This document shows, piece after piece, positions 1-5,464 of a DNA stretch of 7,383 bases. The stretch's first letter is position 1, and every line of letters begins with the position of its first letter. The DNA lies in contig JAAZON010000005.1 in the NCBI GenBank assembly GCA_012797725.1, positions 1 to 7,383 on the forward strand, read 5' to 3'. The notes beneath the pieces were generated by a model, which was given only the letters and a program-made list of their open reading frames with translations, made no database searches and was not told where the DNA came from. The position numbers and the translations under genes were made by a program. The stretch comes from SAR324 cluster bacterium. GTDB lineage: Bacteria; Bdellovibrionota; UBA2361; JAAZON01.

Positions 1-1
1 A

Positions 2-865
2 AATGAGATCTCTCCAAGCCACATAAACGACTATGGCAGTTGGGAGGCTCGTTTCCCAGGCAGACCCATCTCAGGATACTGGATTAGTCAAATGCACTGC
101 CCTTGGAAGACTGCTGCCAATTTAATCCAGGAGCGAAAAGACGCTGATGACGACACTTACTTTTTCAACTTTGTACTAGGATTGCCATACCTTGCTGCTG
201 ACCAGAAGATTCCAGCCAGCCTCTTTATTCGCAATGTAACTGAAACAAAAGCCGACACCACAGGTGAATATAACGTAATGGGTATTGATACCGGTATGGG
301 AACCGGCAAAGGCAACCATGTCATGATCGGCAATAAGAAAGGGATATTCTGGATTGGCATTCTTCAAGACCACGAAGGCCAAGACCGTTGGAAACAAACT
401 TCAGATTTGATTAAGTTTTTTGATGTCAGGGTGTTCGTGATTGATGGTCAGCCATATACAGCAGAAGCCTTTGAATTGGCTAAGGAATTTCCTTATAGAG
501 TCTACCTGAGCTGGTTCAAAGACGATCCCAAGATGCTTGAGGTTATTCGCTTTTTTGATGAAAAAGAAAATAAAGATGCTGTTTTCGAAGATGAAGTAAA
601 GGTCTTTTCCTCACGCACCAGAATCATGGACGACACAATATCAGCCCTAAGGAGGGGCGACATTAAGTTTGCTGTCCCAGCCAGCAATCCGGCTTTCAAG
701 CTCCTTATTACCCATGCCCAGACTCTGTACGCAAGAACAGTTACAGACAAGTTCGGTCAGGCAAAGCGTGAGTGGGCCAACACCGGACCAAATGATTTCT
801 GGCTATCACTTATTTATTGGCAGATAGCCATGAGAAAAAGACTGAAATATGAACCAAACAAATAA
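2..865 (+). CDS. Phage terminase large subunit, C-terminal part (5' truncated by window edge)
   Basis: The reading frame is open from base 2, so the gene starts upstream and the ATG at 92 is internal. Large terminase packages phage DNA into proheads using an N-terminal ATPase and a C-terminal RNase H-like nuclease. Only the nuclease side is present. The 30 residues before Met-92 include the stretch FPGRPISGYWISQMHCPW, a terminase-like linker. Counting from that Met, the candidate metal-binding acids are Asp66 in GIDTG (codon 287-289), Asp118 in FVIDG and Asp235 in PNDFWLSLIYWQIA. These match the three-acid pattern of terminase nucleases of the GpA-like/large-subunit family. The 3' end overlaps the next gene by 17 bases. 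No ATPase motif can be checked. The terminase assignment is firm; the exact subfamily is not. Confidence 0.85.
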   Translation, partial: NEISPSHINDYGSWEARFPGRPISGYWISQMHCPWKTAANLIQERKDADDDTYFFNFVLGLPYLAADQKIPASLFIRNVTETKADTTGEYNVMGIDTGMGTGKGNHVMIGNKKGIFWIGILQDHEGQDRWKQTSDLIKFFDVRVFVIDGQPYTAEAFELAKEFPYRVYLSWFKDDPKMLEVIRFFDEKENKDAVFEDEVKVFSSRTRIMDDTISALRRGDIKFAVPASNPAFKLLITHAQTLYARTVTDKFGQAKREWANTGPNDFWLSLIYWQIAMRKRLKYEPNK

Positions 866-1070
866 ACCAACCATTGCCACCATCACTGTTACACCGGCAG
901 AAGCCAAAATCATTGAGGACATCCGAGCGGTTAAATTCGGCAAGGTTGAGGTGTTTATACAGAATGGCAAACCTTACCGCAAGGAAATCACTGAACAACA
1001 AAGAATCGACCCTAAAGAAGGCGGTAGTGCTGGAGAAACACCTAAAAAACAAAGTGATGTCGAACTGTAA
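849..1070 (+). CDS. Small YezD-like (DUF2292) protein
   Basis: This 73-residue protein starts inside the end of the terminase gene. Residues about 18-52 follow the pattern of the small YezD/DUF2292 family: a short helix (EAKIIEDIRAVKFGKV), a two-strand section (VEVFIQNGKPYR) and a charged end with an Arg before Ile-Asp. The family is short, widespread in bacteria and phages, and of unknown function. The last 20 residues are polar and probably disordered. No clear Shine-Dalgarno sequence precedes the ATG, so translation is probably coupled to the terminase. An alternative frame open from 874 was set aside because it lacks family resemblance. Assignment is by pattern only. Confidence 0.6.
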   Translation: MNQTNKPTIATITVTPAEAKIIEDIRAVKFGKVEVFIQNGKPYRKEITEQQRIDPKEGGSAGETPKKQSDVEL

Positions 1071-1099
1071 GAATAAAGTTTGACTTCTTGAGGTGTTTG

Positions 1100-1309
1100 A
1101 TGATAATTGCTTGTTACATGAACCAAAAAACTAAAGCACCAGAGGAATATAGAAAGCTCAAAAAGCAATGTCTAGCCAAACTTGAGCAGATTGAGCGTGG
1201 TCTGGAAAAACATGTCGGCAAAGATAAAAAGCCAAACTTCGGCCATGTAGGCGATTTGCATTTTATAAACGATCAACTAGAAGGCATATGCAAATTTATA
1301 AACCTCTAA
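1100..1309 (+). CDS. Small helical phage-cassette protein, function unknown
   Basis: This is a 69-residue protein that I do not recognise. The ATG at 1100 is chosen because GAGGTG at 1090-1095 lies four bases before it. A TTG at 1088 in the same frame overlaps that ribosome site, and the ATG at 1118 has no ribosome site. Residues 10-45 are strongly charged and helical (EYRKLKKQ, LEQIERGLEKH), followed by a shorter segment FGHVGDLHFINDQLEGICKFINL. The 3' end overlaps the next small gene by 22 bases, so it belongs to a compact gene chain behind the terminase. Confidence 0.6.
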   Translation: MIIACYMNQKTKAPEEYRKLKKQCLAKLEQIERGLEKHVGKDKKPNFGHVGDLHFINDQLEGICKFINL

Positions 1310-1431
1310 AAAAAATTGAGAACTATGCCGACCCAAAACTGGAAAGGCGTCTAGCCTACTTCTTCGGTGTGCTTTACGTCATCGTGATTGCTCTATTAGC
1401 AGTTAAGGGAATCTTATGGCTATTAAGATAA
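1288..1431 (+). CDS. 47-residue single-membrane-segment protein
   Basis: This short ORF fills the space between two neighbours, overlapping the previous gene by 22 bases and the next by 16. It begins MQIYKPLKKIENYADPKLER, a basic soluble N-terminus. Residues about 22-46 form one hydrophobic helix (LAYFFGVLYVIVIALLAVKG), ending in a single Arg. A weak ribosome site (AGAAGG, 1279-1284) lies three bases before the ATG. Overlap on both sides and a clean membrane helix argue that it is real. A role as a phage membrane protein such as a holin-like or lysis accessory protein is possible, but nothing in the sequence proves it. Confidence 0.6.
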   Translation: MQIYKPLKKIENYADPKLERRLAYFFGVLYVIVIALLAVKGILWLLR

Positions 1432-1598
1432 CAAAAGAAGATTTTCAAGCCTACTTAAAAGTACAAAACTCTGGCAAGACCAATATGTTTGACCTCAGGA
1501 ATGTTGTGAAACTCTCAGGTCTCTCACGAGAGAAAATCCTGGAAATAATGACCAACTACAGAAAATATAAAAAAAGATGGGGGGTGATTGAAACATGA
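1416..1598 (+). CDS. Small phage-type protein with SGKTNMFD motif
   Basis: This 60-residue protein has a good ribosome site (AAGGGA, 1405-1410) five bases before its ATG. The sequence has the shape FQAYLKVQNSGKTNMFD, then a helix around LSGLSREKILEIMTNYRKYK. Small phage and prophage proteins with an SG-x-TNMFD core followed by a helix are familiar; DUF5049-type proteins share that core, but I cannot name the family with certainty. The arrangement suggests a small helical binding domain. It overlaps the next gene by ATGA (1595-1598), indicating coupled translation. Function unknown. Confidence 0.7.
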   Translation: MAIKITKEDFQAYLKVQNSGKTNMFDLRNVVKLSGLSREKILEIMTNYRKYKKRWGVIET

Positions 1599-1735
1599 AG
1601 CAAAAATTAGATAGTGATGAGGAGCAAAAAATTAAATATCAGATCTATAGAAAACTCGACAGAGCTCAAGCATTGGTCAACGAAATTAAAGAGCTGATGA
1701 AGAAAATTAACTTAGTACCCTCGAACAAACAATAA
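1595..1735 (+). CDS. 46-residue charged coiled-coil protein
   Basis: The ATG overlaps the stop of the previous gene (ATGA). It is preceded by a strong ribosome site (GGGGGGTGA, 1579-1587, seven bases away), which supports real translation despite the short length. The protein is almost entirely charged and helical, with a heptad-like middle section (YRKLDRAQALVNEIKELMKK), and has no cysteine, signal or membrane segment. No family is recognised. It is the last gene of the overlapping phage-type chain. No terminator hairpin is visible after it; the next 114 bases hold the promoter region of the sigma factor gene. Confidence 0.65.
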   Translation: MKQKLDSDEEQKIKYQIYRKLDRAQALVNEIKELMKKINLVPSNKQ

Positions 1736-1762
1736 CCTCCAACCTCTTTCCCATAACTTCGC

Positions 1763-1768
1763 TATAAT
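1763..1768 (+). promoter_or_regulatory. Promoter -10 element before the ECF sigma gene
   Basis: A perfect TATAAT lies 82 bases before the sigma factor start. No convincing TTGACA-like -35 is present at 16-18 bases upstream and there is no TG extension, so the promoter may need an activator or be weak. The predicted start, near 1775, would fall at the edge of the AAGTAA inverted repeat at 1777-1793. Confidence 0.45.
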
Positions 1769-1776
1769 TGTGTAAG

Positions 1777-1793
1777 AAGTAAAAATGTTACTT
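1777..1793 (+). promoter_or_regulatory. AAGTAA inverted repeat at the predicted transcription start
   Basis: AAGTAA (1777-1782) and TTACTT (1788-1793) form a perfect six-base inverted repeat with a five-base centre. Its left half extended to eleven bases (AAGTAAAAATG) matches nine of eleven positions of AAGTAAGAATA, found before two downstream operons. It may be a regulator site next to the start point; it is short for a terminator and has no T-run. Confidence 0.35.
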
Positions 1794-1849
1794 TTCCTAA
1801 CTCATCCGTTTACTTATGTAGAGGGGTGGGACAGGACAAATAAAACAAA

Positions 1850-2350
1850 ATGAAACCACCTTTTGAAGATGTAGTCAGAGACTATATCAGATTAGTTTAT
1901 TTTTTTGCGAAAAAGTCCTTGTCCCAACAGGATGACATCGATGATGCTGTACAAGAAACATTTTTGAAAGCTATGAAAGCATACAAGGATTTTAAATTCA
2001 AAAGCGATGGCGAGCTTAAAAGCTGGCTACTCATCATTTGTCGCCACGTAATAACAGATATGTTCAGATCAAACAGAAACAACATCTCAATCGAACAAAA
2101 CAATATTGAGTTATTTGATGATAGCGATGTTGAAGTGTTACTCGAGGCAAAAATTACTCATGAAGAAGATGTTAAGAAGGTAACGTCAGCACTAAAAAAG
2201 CTTAAACCGGCCGAGCAAGAAATTATAAGACTTCGGATTAATGAAGAAATGGCCTTTTGCGATATTGCCACTGCACTTGAGTCAAAAGAAGCTGCCGTTA
2301 AAATGCGTTTTTATAGAGCGATAGTCAAGCTCAAAGAGTCATTATTATGA
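1850..2350 (+). CDS. ECF-type RNA polymerase sigma factor
   Basis: This 166-residue protein has the two-domain layout of extracytoplasmic-function sigma factors, which direct RNA polymerase to a small set of promoters when released from an anti-sigma factor. Region 2 spans about residues 7-76, with the core-binding motif IDDAVQETFLKAMKAYKDFK and the -10 recognition helix around SWLLIICRHVITDMFRSNR. After an acidic linker (77-108), region 4 spans about 109-163 (ALKKLKPAEQEIIRLR), with a helix-turn-helix around 134-161 (FCDIATALESKEAAVKMRFY). Length is normal for the family. The ribosome site is weak (AGGA 13 bases before the ATG). It overlaps the following membrane-protein gene by ATGA, the usual arrangement for a sigma/anti-sigma pair. 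The ECF subgroup cannot be told by eye. Confidence 0.92.
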   Translation: MKPPFEDVVRDYIRLVYFFAKKSLSQQDDIDDAVQETFLKAMKAYKDFKFKSDGELKSWLLIICRHVITDMFRSNRNNISIEQNNIELFDDSDVEVLLEAKITHEEDVKKVTSALKKLKPAEQEIIRLRINEEMAFCDIATALESKEAAVKMRFYRAIVKLKESLL

Positions 2351-3366
2351 AGCTAAAAAACATTATCCGATCATTTTTCTTACAGGAAAGCAAAAGGGAG
2401 TTTAAGCATATCAGCGCCCTGGAAAGACAGATCCTAGCAAGAGTCAGAGAAGAAAAGGAGTTGGAAGAAGAATTAGATAGATCATTTTCGCCTGCCCCTA
2501 AACCATTTTGGACTTTCCGCTTACCTTTAGCATTTGCGACAGTAGTTCTTTTAATCTTTTTCATAGGTGTTCTGAGTGCTAAGTCTCCCGTGTCTGCCAA
2601 GGGGTCAATTATCGATGCTCTGATAAGTCTCAGGAATGCTCTACAACAGGAACTGACAAACCTTCTGACAACAGACCCGTCATATAGGGATAAAAACAGT
2701 CAGAAATATAAACAGGCTCAGCAGGAATGGTGTTCCGTGAGTGCTAGACCAGCTGAGGAGCAAGAGAAAGCTGTAACAGCTGTCAGAGAATTTATTGATA
2801 GACCGGATGCCAACGTCACTTATGAGTGCATCCGGAATCCTAACGAAAACAAGGATGAACAATCAAGAGTTGAAAGCTATATCGTTGACTTTGATCGGTT
2901 TATTATCGATACAGAAACAAATCTCATTGTAGAAATGTCGCCCAAAGAAGGAAGCTGGGGAACAAACAAGGACGGTTCTCGCTGGTTTAGTCCTCAAAAA
3001 GACTACGACTACACATCACGTTACACCTTGGCCGAAGCAGAAGTCCTGGCCCGCGAATTTATCCAAGATCATCAAAAAGCGATCGGAAAAATAGATCTCA
3101 GTCAACTAACTCTTGAGGCAGGAAGCAAGGGTGAGAATGACCAAAATACCAATTTTTTCTTCACCTGGAAGGGTGAGCGAAAAAAGAGAAAATTAGATCA
3201 CCCCTACACAACCTGCAGAGCAGATATAAAGAAGGAAGATGCCAACAGCTTTGAAAATGGAATGCCCTGCATCACAGTCAAAGAAGAGTTTTTTACTCCT
3301 CAGCTGTCAATTACTTTTACCCAAGGTGGGCAATTGGTTAACTTTATTAACGAGTTGGGCGACTAA
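2347..3366 (+). CDS. Probable membrane anti-sigma factor with large external sensor domain
   Basis: This 339-residue protein is coupled to the sigma gene by an ATGA overlap. Residues 1-55 are charged and helical (HISALERQILARVREEKELE), fitting a short cytoplasmic sigma-binding region. Residues about 58-78 form one membrane segment, and 79-339 would lie outside the membrane. The external part ends in a domain containing FFTWKGE (271-277) and LSITFTQGGQLVNFIN (320-335); nearly the same motifs occur in the secreted protein at 4682-5464. A PepSY-like or related alpha/beta fold is my guess. Four external cysteines (129, 161, 290, 308) could form two disulfides. No zinc-type HxxxCxxC anti-sigma motif is seen. 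The role rests on gene position and topology, not on a recognised anti-sigma domain. Confidence 0.7.
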   Translation: MKLKNIIRSFFLQESKREFKHISALERQILARVREEKELEEELDRSFSPAPKPFWTFRLPLAFATVVLLIFFIGVLSAKSPVSAKGSIIDALISLRNALQQELTNLLTTDPSYRDKNSQKYKQAQQEWCSVSARPAEEQEKAVTAVREFIDRPDANVTYECIRNPNENKDEQSRVESYIVDFDRFIIDTETNLIVEMSPKEGSWGTNKDGSRWFSPQKDYDYTSRYTLAEAEVLAREFIQDHQKAIGKIDLSQLTLEAGSKGENDQNTNFFFTWKGERKKRKLDHPYTTCRADIKKEDANSFENGMPCITVKEEFFTPQLSITFTQGGQLVNFINELGD

Positions 3367-3377
3367 TTTCACCCTAA

Positions 3378-3429
3378 AAGTAAGCCAAATAAGAGAAGTA
3401 TGGATATTCCGAAAATTGCCGGTATACTT
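3378..3429 (+). promoter_or_regulatory. AAGTAAG box and AAGTAT/ATACTT inverted pair before mltG
   Basis: The 88-base gap before mltG carries AAGTAAG (3378-3384), then AAGTAT (3396-3401) and ATACTT (3424-3429) separated by 22 bases. The same inverted pair with the same 22-base spacing recurs at 4500-4533. AAGTATGGATA (3396-3406) matches nine of eleven bases of AAGTAAGAATA found before two downstream operons. No clear sigma70 promoter is visible here, so mltG may be read from the sigma operon or from a promoter of another class. Function is inferred from repetition only. Confidence 0.35.
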
Positions 3430-3454
3430 GAGGCGACAAAGGTAACCAAGACCT

Positions 3455-4423
3455 ATGAAACACTTAAAGCTTATTATTACAGCAGTAGCTCTCGCGATAG
3501 TCCTTGGACTGGCTTTTATAGCAACAGGAGCACCAGCCAGACAAGCCGATACCAATGTCTTCACTATCAGTAAAACAAAACAACAGCAGACCACGGAAAG
3601 GCTTGTGGAAGGCGGTTATATCAAATCCTCATGGGTATTACCAATTGCCCGATTAATGACCCTACGCCTCGGGACTATAGAACCAGGAGGATACAAAATT
3701 TCCCAGAGCATGAACGCCAGAGAGCTTATTATTGCCCTAACTTCAGAGCCTCAACTTAAATGGATCACTTTCCCTGAAGGACTCCGAAAAGAAGAAATTG
3801 GCGAACGCCTTGCAAAGCAACTCCATTGGACAGATGAGGAACTGGAAAAATGGAATACCACTTATACGGCCATGCAGTATGACTACCGAGAAGGAGTTTA
3901 CTTCCCCGACACCTACCTTATACCGCTGGATGAAAATGAGCTCGATACCGCACAAAGAATGATTAACAGCTTTAACGAAAAGTTCCAGGGTTACCCAGAG
4001 AAATTTGCAGCCAAAGATATCAAATGGACAACTGCCCTAACTCTCGCCTCTATTATTCAACGTGAGGCGGCAGGAGCTCACGACATGCCACTAATTGCAG
4101 GTATTCTCTGGAATAGGCTCAACCAAAACAAGCAATTAGAGATCGATGCCACAGTGCAATACGCCCGAGGAAAAACAGACAATGGCTGGTGGTCACCCAT
4201 TAAGGGCAGTGAAACCAGAAGTTTGGAATCACCATTCAACACTTATTTAAACAAAGGCTTACCACCACACCCGATTTCAAACCCAGGAATGGACGCTATT
4301 GATGCAGTGCTAAGTCCGGAGGAAACAGACTGCATTTATTACCTCCATGACAGCGATGGAGTAATCCACTGCAGTGCATCCTTCGCAGAACACGAGCTGA
4401 ATATAGACAGATATCTCCGGTAA
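3455..4423 (+). CDS. mltG: Endolytic murein transglycosylase MltG (YceG family)
   Basis: MltG cuts glycan strands of nascent peptidoglycan at the outer face of the cytoplasmic membrane and limits strand length. This 322-residue protein has an N-terminal membrane anchor (about 4-24), a LysM-like domain (about 33-108: G-G-Y twice and MNARELIIALTS), and the catalytic domain (about 109-322). Diagnostic motifs are EGVYFPDTY (146-154), LASIIQREA with the predicted catalytic Glu204, NRL (220-222), SPFNTY (259-264), GLPPHPISNPG (268-278) and AEH (311-313). Length is normal. A loose ribosome site (AAAGG, 3438-3442) lies 12 bases before the ATG. It follows the anti-sigma gene by 88 bases with no visible terminator, so it may share that transcript. 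The enzyme looks intact. Confidence 0.93.
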   Translation: MKHLKLIITAVALAIVLGLAFIATGAPARQADTNVFTISKTKQQQTTERLVEGGYIKSSWVLPIARLMTLRLGTIEPGGYKISQSMNARELIIALTSEPQLKWITFPEGLRKEEIGERLAKQLHWTDEELEKWNTTYTAMQYDYREGVYFPDTYLIPLDENELDTAQRMINSFNEKFQGYPEKFAAKDIKWTTALTLASIIQREAAGAHDMPLIAGILWNRLNQNKQLEIDATVQYARGKTDNGWWSPIKGSETRSLESPFNTYLNKGLPPHPISNPGMDAIDAVLSPEETDCIYYLHDSDGVIHCSASFAEHELNIDRYLR

Positions 4424-4451
4424 TTTCCCCAAGAGAAAAGTACAGTTATCA

Positions 4452-4466
4452 CCTGTTTTAAACAGG
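4452..4466 (+). promoter_or_regulatory. Operator-like perfect palindrome before the -35 element
   Basis: CCTGTTT-T-AAACAGG has two perfect seven-base arms around one base. It ends two bases before the TTGACA at 4469. A one-base loop and no T-run make it unlikely to be a terminator for mltG; as a DNA site for a dimeric regulator it is well placed to activate or repress the promoter. Confidence 0.5.
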
Positions 4467-4468
4467 AC

Positions 4469-4497
4469 TTGACATTCAGAAATTGTTCTGCAATCAT
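4469..4497 (+). promoter_or_regulatory. Sigma70-type promoter for the secreted-protein operon
   Basis: A perfect -35 TTGACA (4469-4474) is followed at 17 bases by AATCAT (4492-4497), which shares four of six positions with TATAAT and is preceded by TGC as an extended -10. The predicted transcription start is near 4504, giving a leader of about 175 bases before the gene at 4682. Confidence 0.55.
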
Positions 4498-4499
4498 GG

Positions 4500-4533
4500 A
4501 AGTATGAGAAGTAAGAATAGTATGAATATACTT
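4500..4533 (+). promoter_or_regulatory. AAGTAT/ATACTT inverted pair with internal AAGTAAGAATA
   Basis: AAGTAT (4500-4505) and ATACTT (4528-4533) are separated by exactly 22 bases, as in the copy before mltG. Between them lies AAGTAAGAATA (4509-4519), identical over eleven bases to 6151-6161. The site overlaps the predicted transcription start, so repression or a leader RNA role are both possible. Confidence 0.4.
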
Positions 4534-4644
4534 ACATCACTCCCGCTTCTTGAATACCAAATACCAGCATCGTGTAATCAGTTTCGACCATCTTCCCTTC
4601 CTTTGCAAACCCAGGTTAACAGCGAAATCCGGGTTTTTTTATAA
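4504..4644 (+). other. Possible leader ORF spanning the attenuator
   Basis: An ATG at 4504, at the predicted transcription start, opens a 46-codon frame. It runs through the whole leader and terminator and stops with TAA at 4642-4644, right after the T-run. There is no ribosome site, so it would be leaderless. An open frame this long is expected by chance fairly often, and the peptide (starting MRSKNSMNILTSLPLLEYQ) has no recognised feature. It is kept only because translation through it would disturb the terminator. Confidence 0.2.
4607..4640 (+). terminator. Intrinsic terminator inside the leader (attenuator candidate)
   Basis: AAACCC (4607-4612), a bulged A and GG (4614-4615) pair with CC (4629-4630) and GGGTTT (4631-4636) around a 13-base loop. 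The stem runs into seven consecutive T (4634-4640). It lies downstream of the promoter at 4469 and only 42 bases before the ATG at 4682, on the same strand. It could end read-through from mltG, but no promoter fits between it and the next gene, so conditional termination of the downstream operon is the more interesting reading. Confidence 0.65.
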
Positions 4645-4654
4645 CTAAAGCTGT

Positions 4655-4667
4655 AGAAAGGAGGTGA
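4655..4667 (+). promoter_or_regulatory. Extended Shine-Dalgarno sequence with unusual spacing
   Basis: AGAAAGGAGGTGA is a 13-base match to the anti-Shine-Dalgarno tail of 16S rRNA as known from Bacillus-type sequences. The only in-frame starts are a GTG inside it (4664) and an ATG 17 bases after GGAGG (4682). Neither is at the usual five to nine bases, so the start of the next gene is uncertain. Confidence 0.6.
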
Positions 4668-4681
4668 AAAAACAAAAAGCT

Positions 4682-5464
4682 ATGAATGTACACAATCAAA
4701 TTTCCAAAAAGTTTCTCGCAGTCCTTCCCCTGCTGGCAGTCTTTGCCATCGTTGGTGTGGTCGCATCCAAGACGACACCAGTCGGAGCGCAACAAGACCC
4801 AGTCCAGGCGAAAGTAGAAGCCTTAACCAAGAAGCTTCAGGATGCTATTGCTAATGCTCAACAAAACGGCGAATTCACAACCAACGAGTTTGGTGAAAGA
4901 GTTTACGCCGGAGAGACAGCAGAGCAAATGAAGAAACTCCATAATGATGTATCGAATGAAATCCGAGACTTGCAAGCGCGTCCGGAAGCAGAGAGAGCTG
5001 TAACGATCAACAAGATCAATGATTGGAACGATCGTTTCCTCTATAAAGTTTCTGACCAACCAAGGCAAGAAGTGCAATATGCACGAAAAATCGGTGGCAT
5101 TCAGAACTTCAAAAAAGATGGAGTTGAGGTCTACTTCTCACAAGACTATGCGTATCAGGTAGATGTGACAACAGGAAAAGTTCTTGATGCATACATTCGG
5201 CCCAAAGAAGTTGGCGAGCCAAAAGAGTTCATGGATATGACTCCTCGCTATGACGCTGCTCAGTTAGAGCAAATGGCCAAAGATGTCATTGCCGCTCAAG
5301 ACTTGGGTGTCGATCTCGACAAACTTGAACTCGAAAGAGGTCAAAAAGTCGGTACGCATTTCTTTACCTGGCACGGAGAAGGCGGTAAGTCCCTGCAAGT
5401 GGCATTCACTCAAGGCGGACAACTGATTGGCTATACCAACGCAGGCTTTTTTGACAATCTATGA
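4682..5464 (+). CDS. Secreted homologue of the anti-sigma external domain
   Basis: This 260-residue protein has a signal peptide: a basic start (MNVHNQISKK), a hydrophobic core (about 11-28) and probable cleavage after PVGA at 36. The rest lacks membrane segments and cysteines. Its mature part resembles the external part of the protein at 2347-3366: ARPEAERAVT (99-108) against ARPAEEQEKAVT, DVTTGKVLDAYIRPKE (161-176) against DTETNLIVEMSPKE, and HFFTWHGE plus AFTQGGQLIGYTN near the end against FFFTWKGE plus TFTQGGQLVNFIN. I chose ATG 4682 because the alternative GTG at 4664 lies within the ribosome site; the longer form would add six residues. It may be a soluble counterpart of the sensor, competing for or delivering its ligand; that is inference. 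It overlaps the next gene by ATGA. Confidence 0.75.
   Translation: MNVHNQISKKFLAVLPLLAVFAIVGVVASKTTPVGAQQDPVQAKVEALTKKLQDAIANAQQNGEFTTNEFGERVYAGETAEQMKKLHNDVSNEIRDLQARPEAERAVTINKINDWNDRFLYKVSDQPRQEVQYARKIGGIQNFKKDGVEVYFSQDYAYQVDVTTGKVLDAYIRPKEVGEPKEFMDMTPRYDAAQLEQMAKDVIAAQDLGVDLDKLELERGQKVGTHFFTWHGEGGKSLQVAFTQGGQLIGYTNAGFFDNL

Noticed and set aside
874..1083. Alternative plus-strand ORF overlapping the YezD-like gene
   Set aside because: The frame at 849 matches a known small-family pattern and overlaps the terminase end; this frame does not resemble any protein family.
1736..1762. Terminator for the phage gene chain
   Set aside because: No stem-loop or T-run is present between the last small gene and the TATAAT.
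3307..3594. 95-residue minus-strand ORF across the end of the anti-sigma gene and the start of mltG
   Set aside because: It crosses two well-supported genes and an intergenic regulatory stretch, and has no recognisable content.
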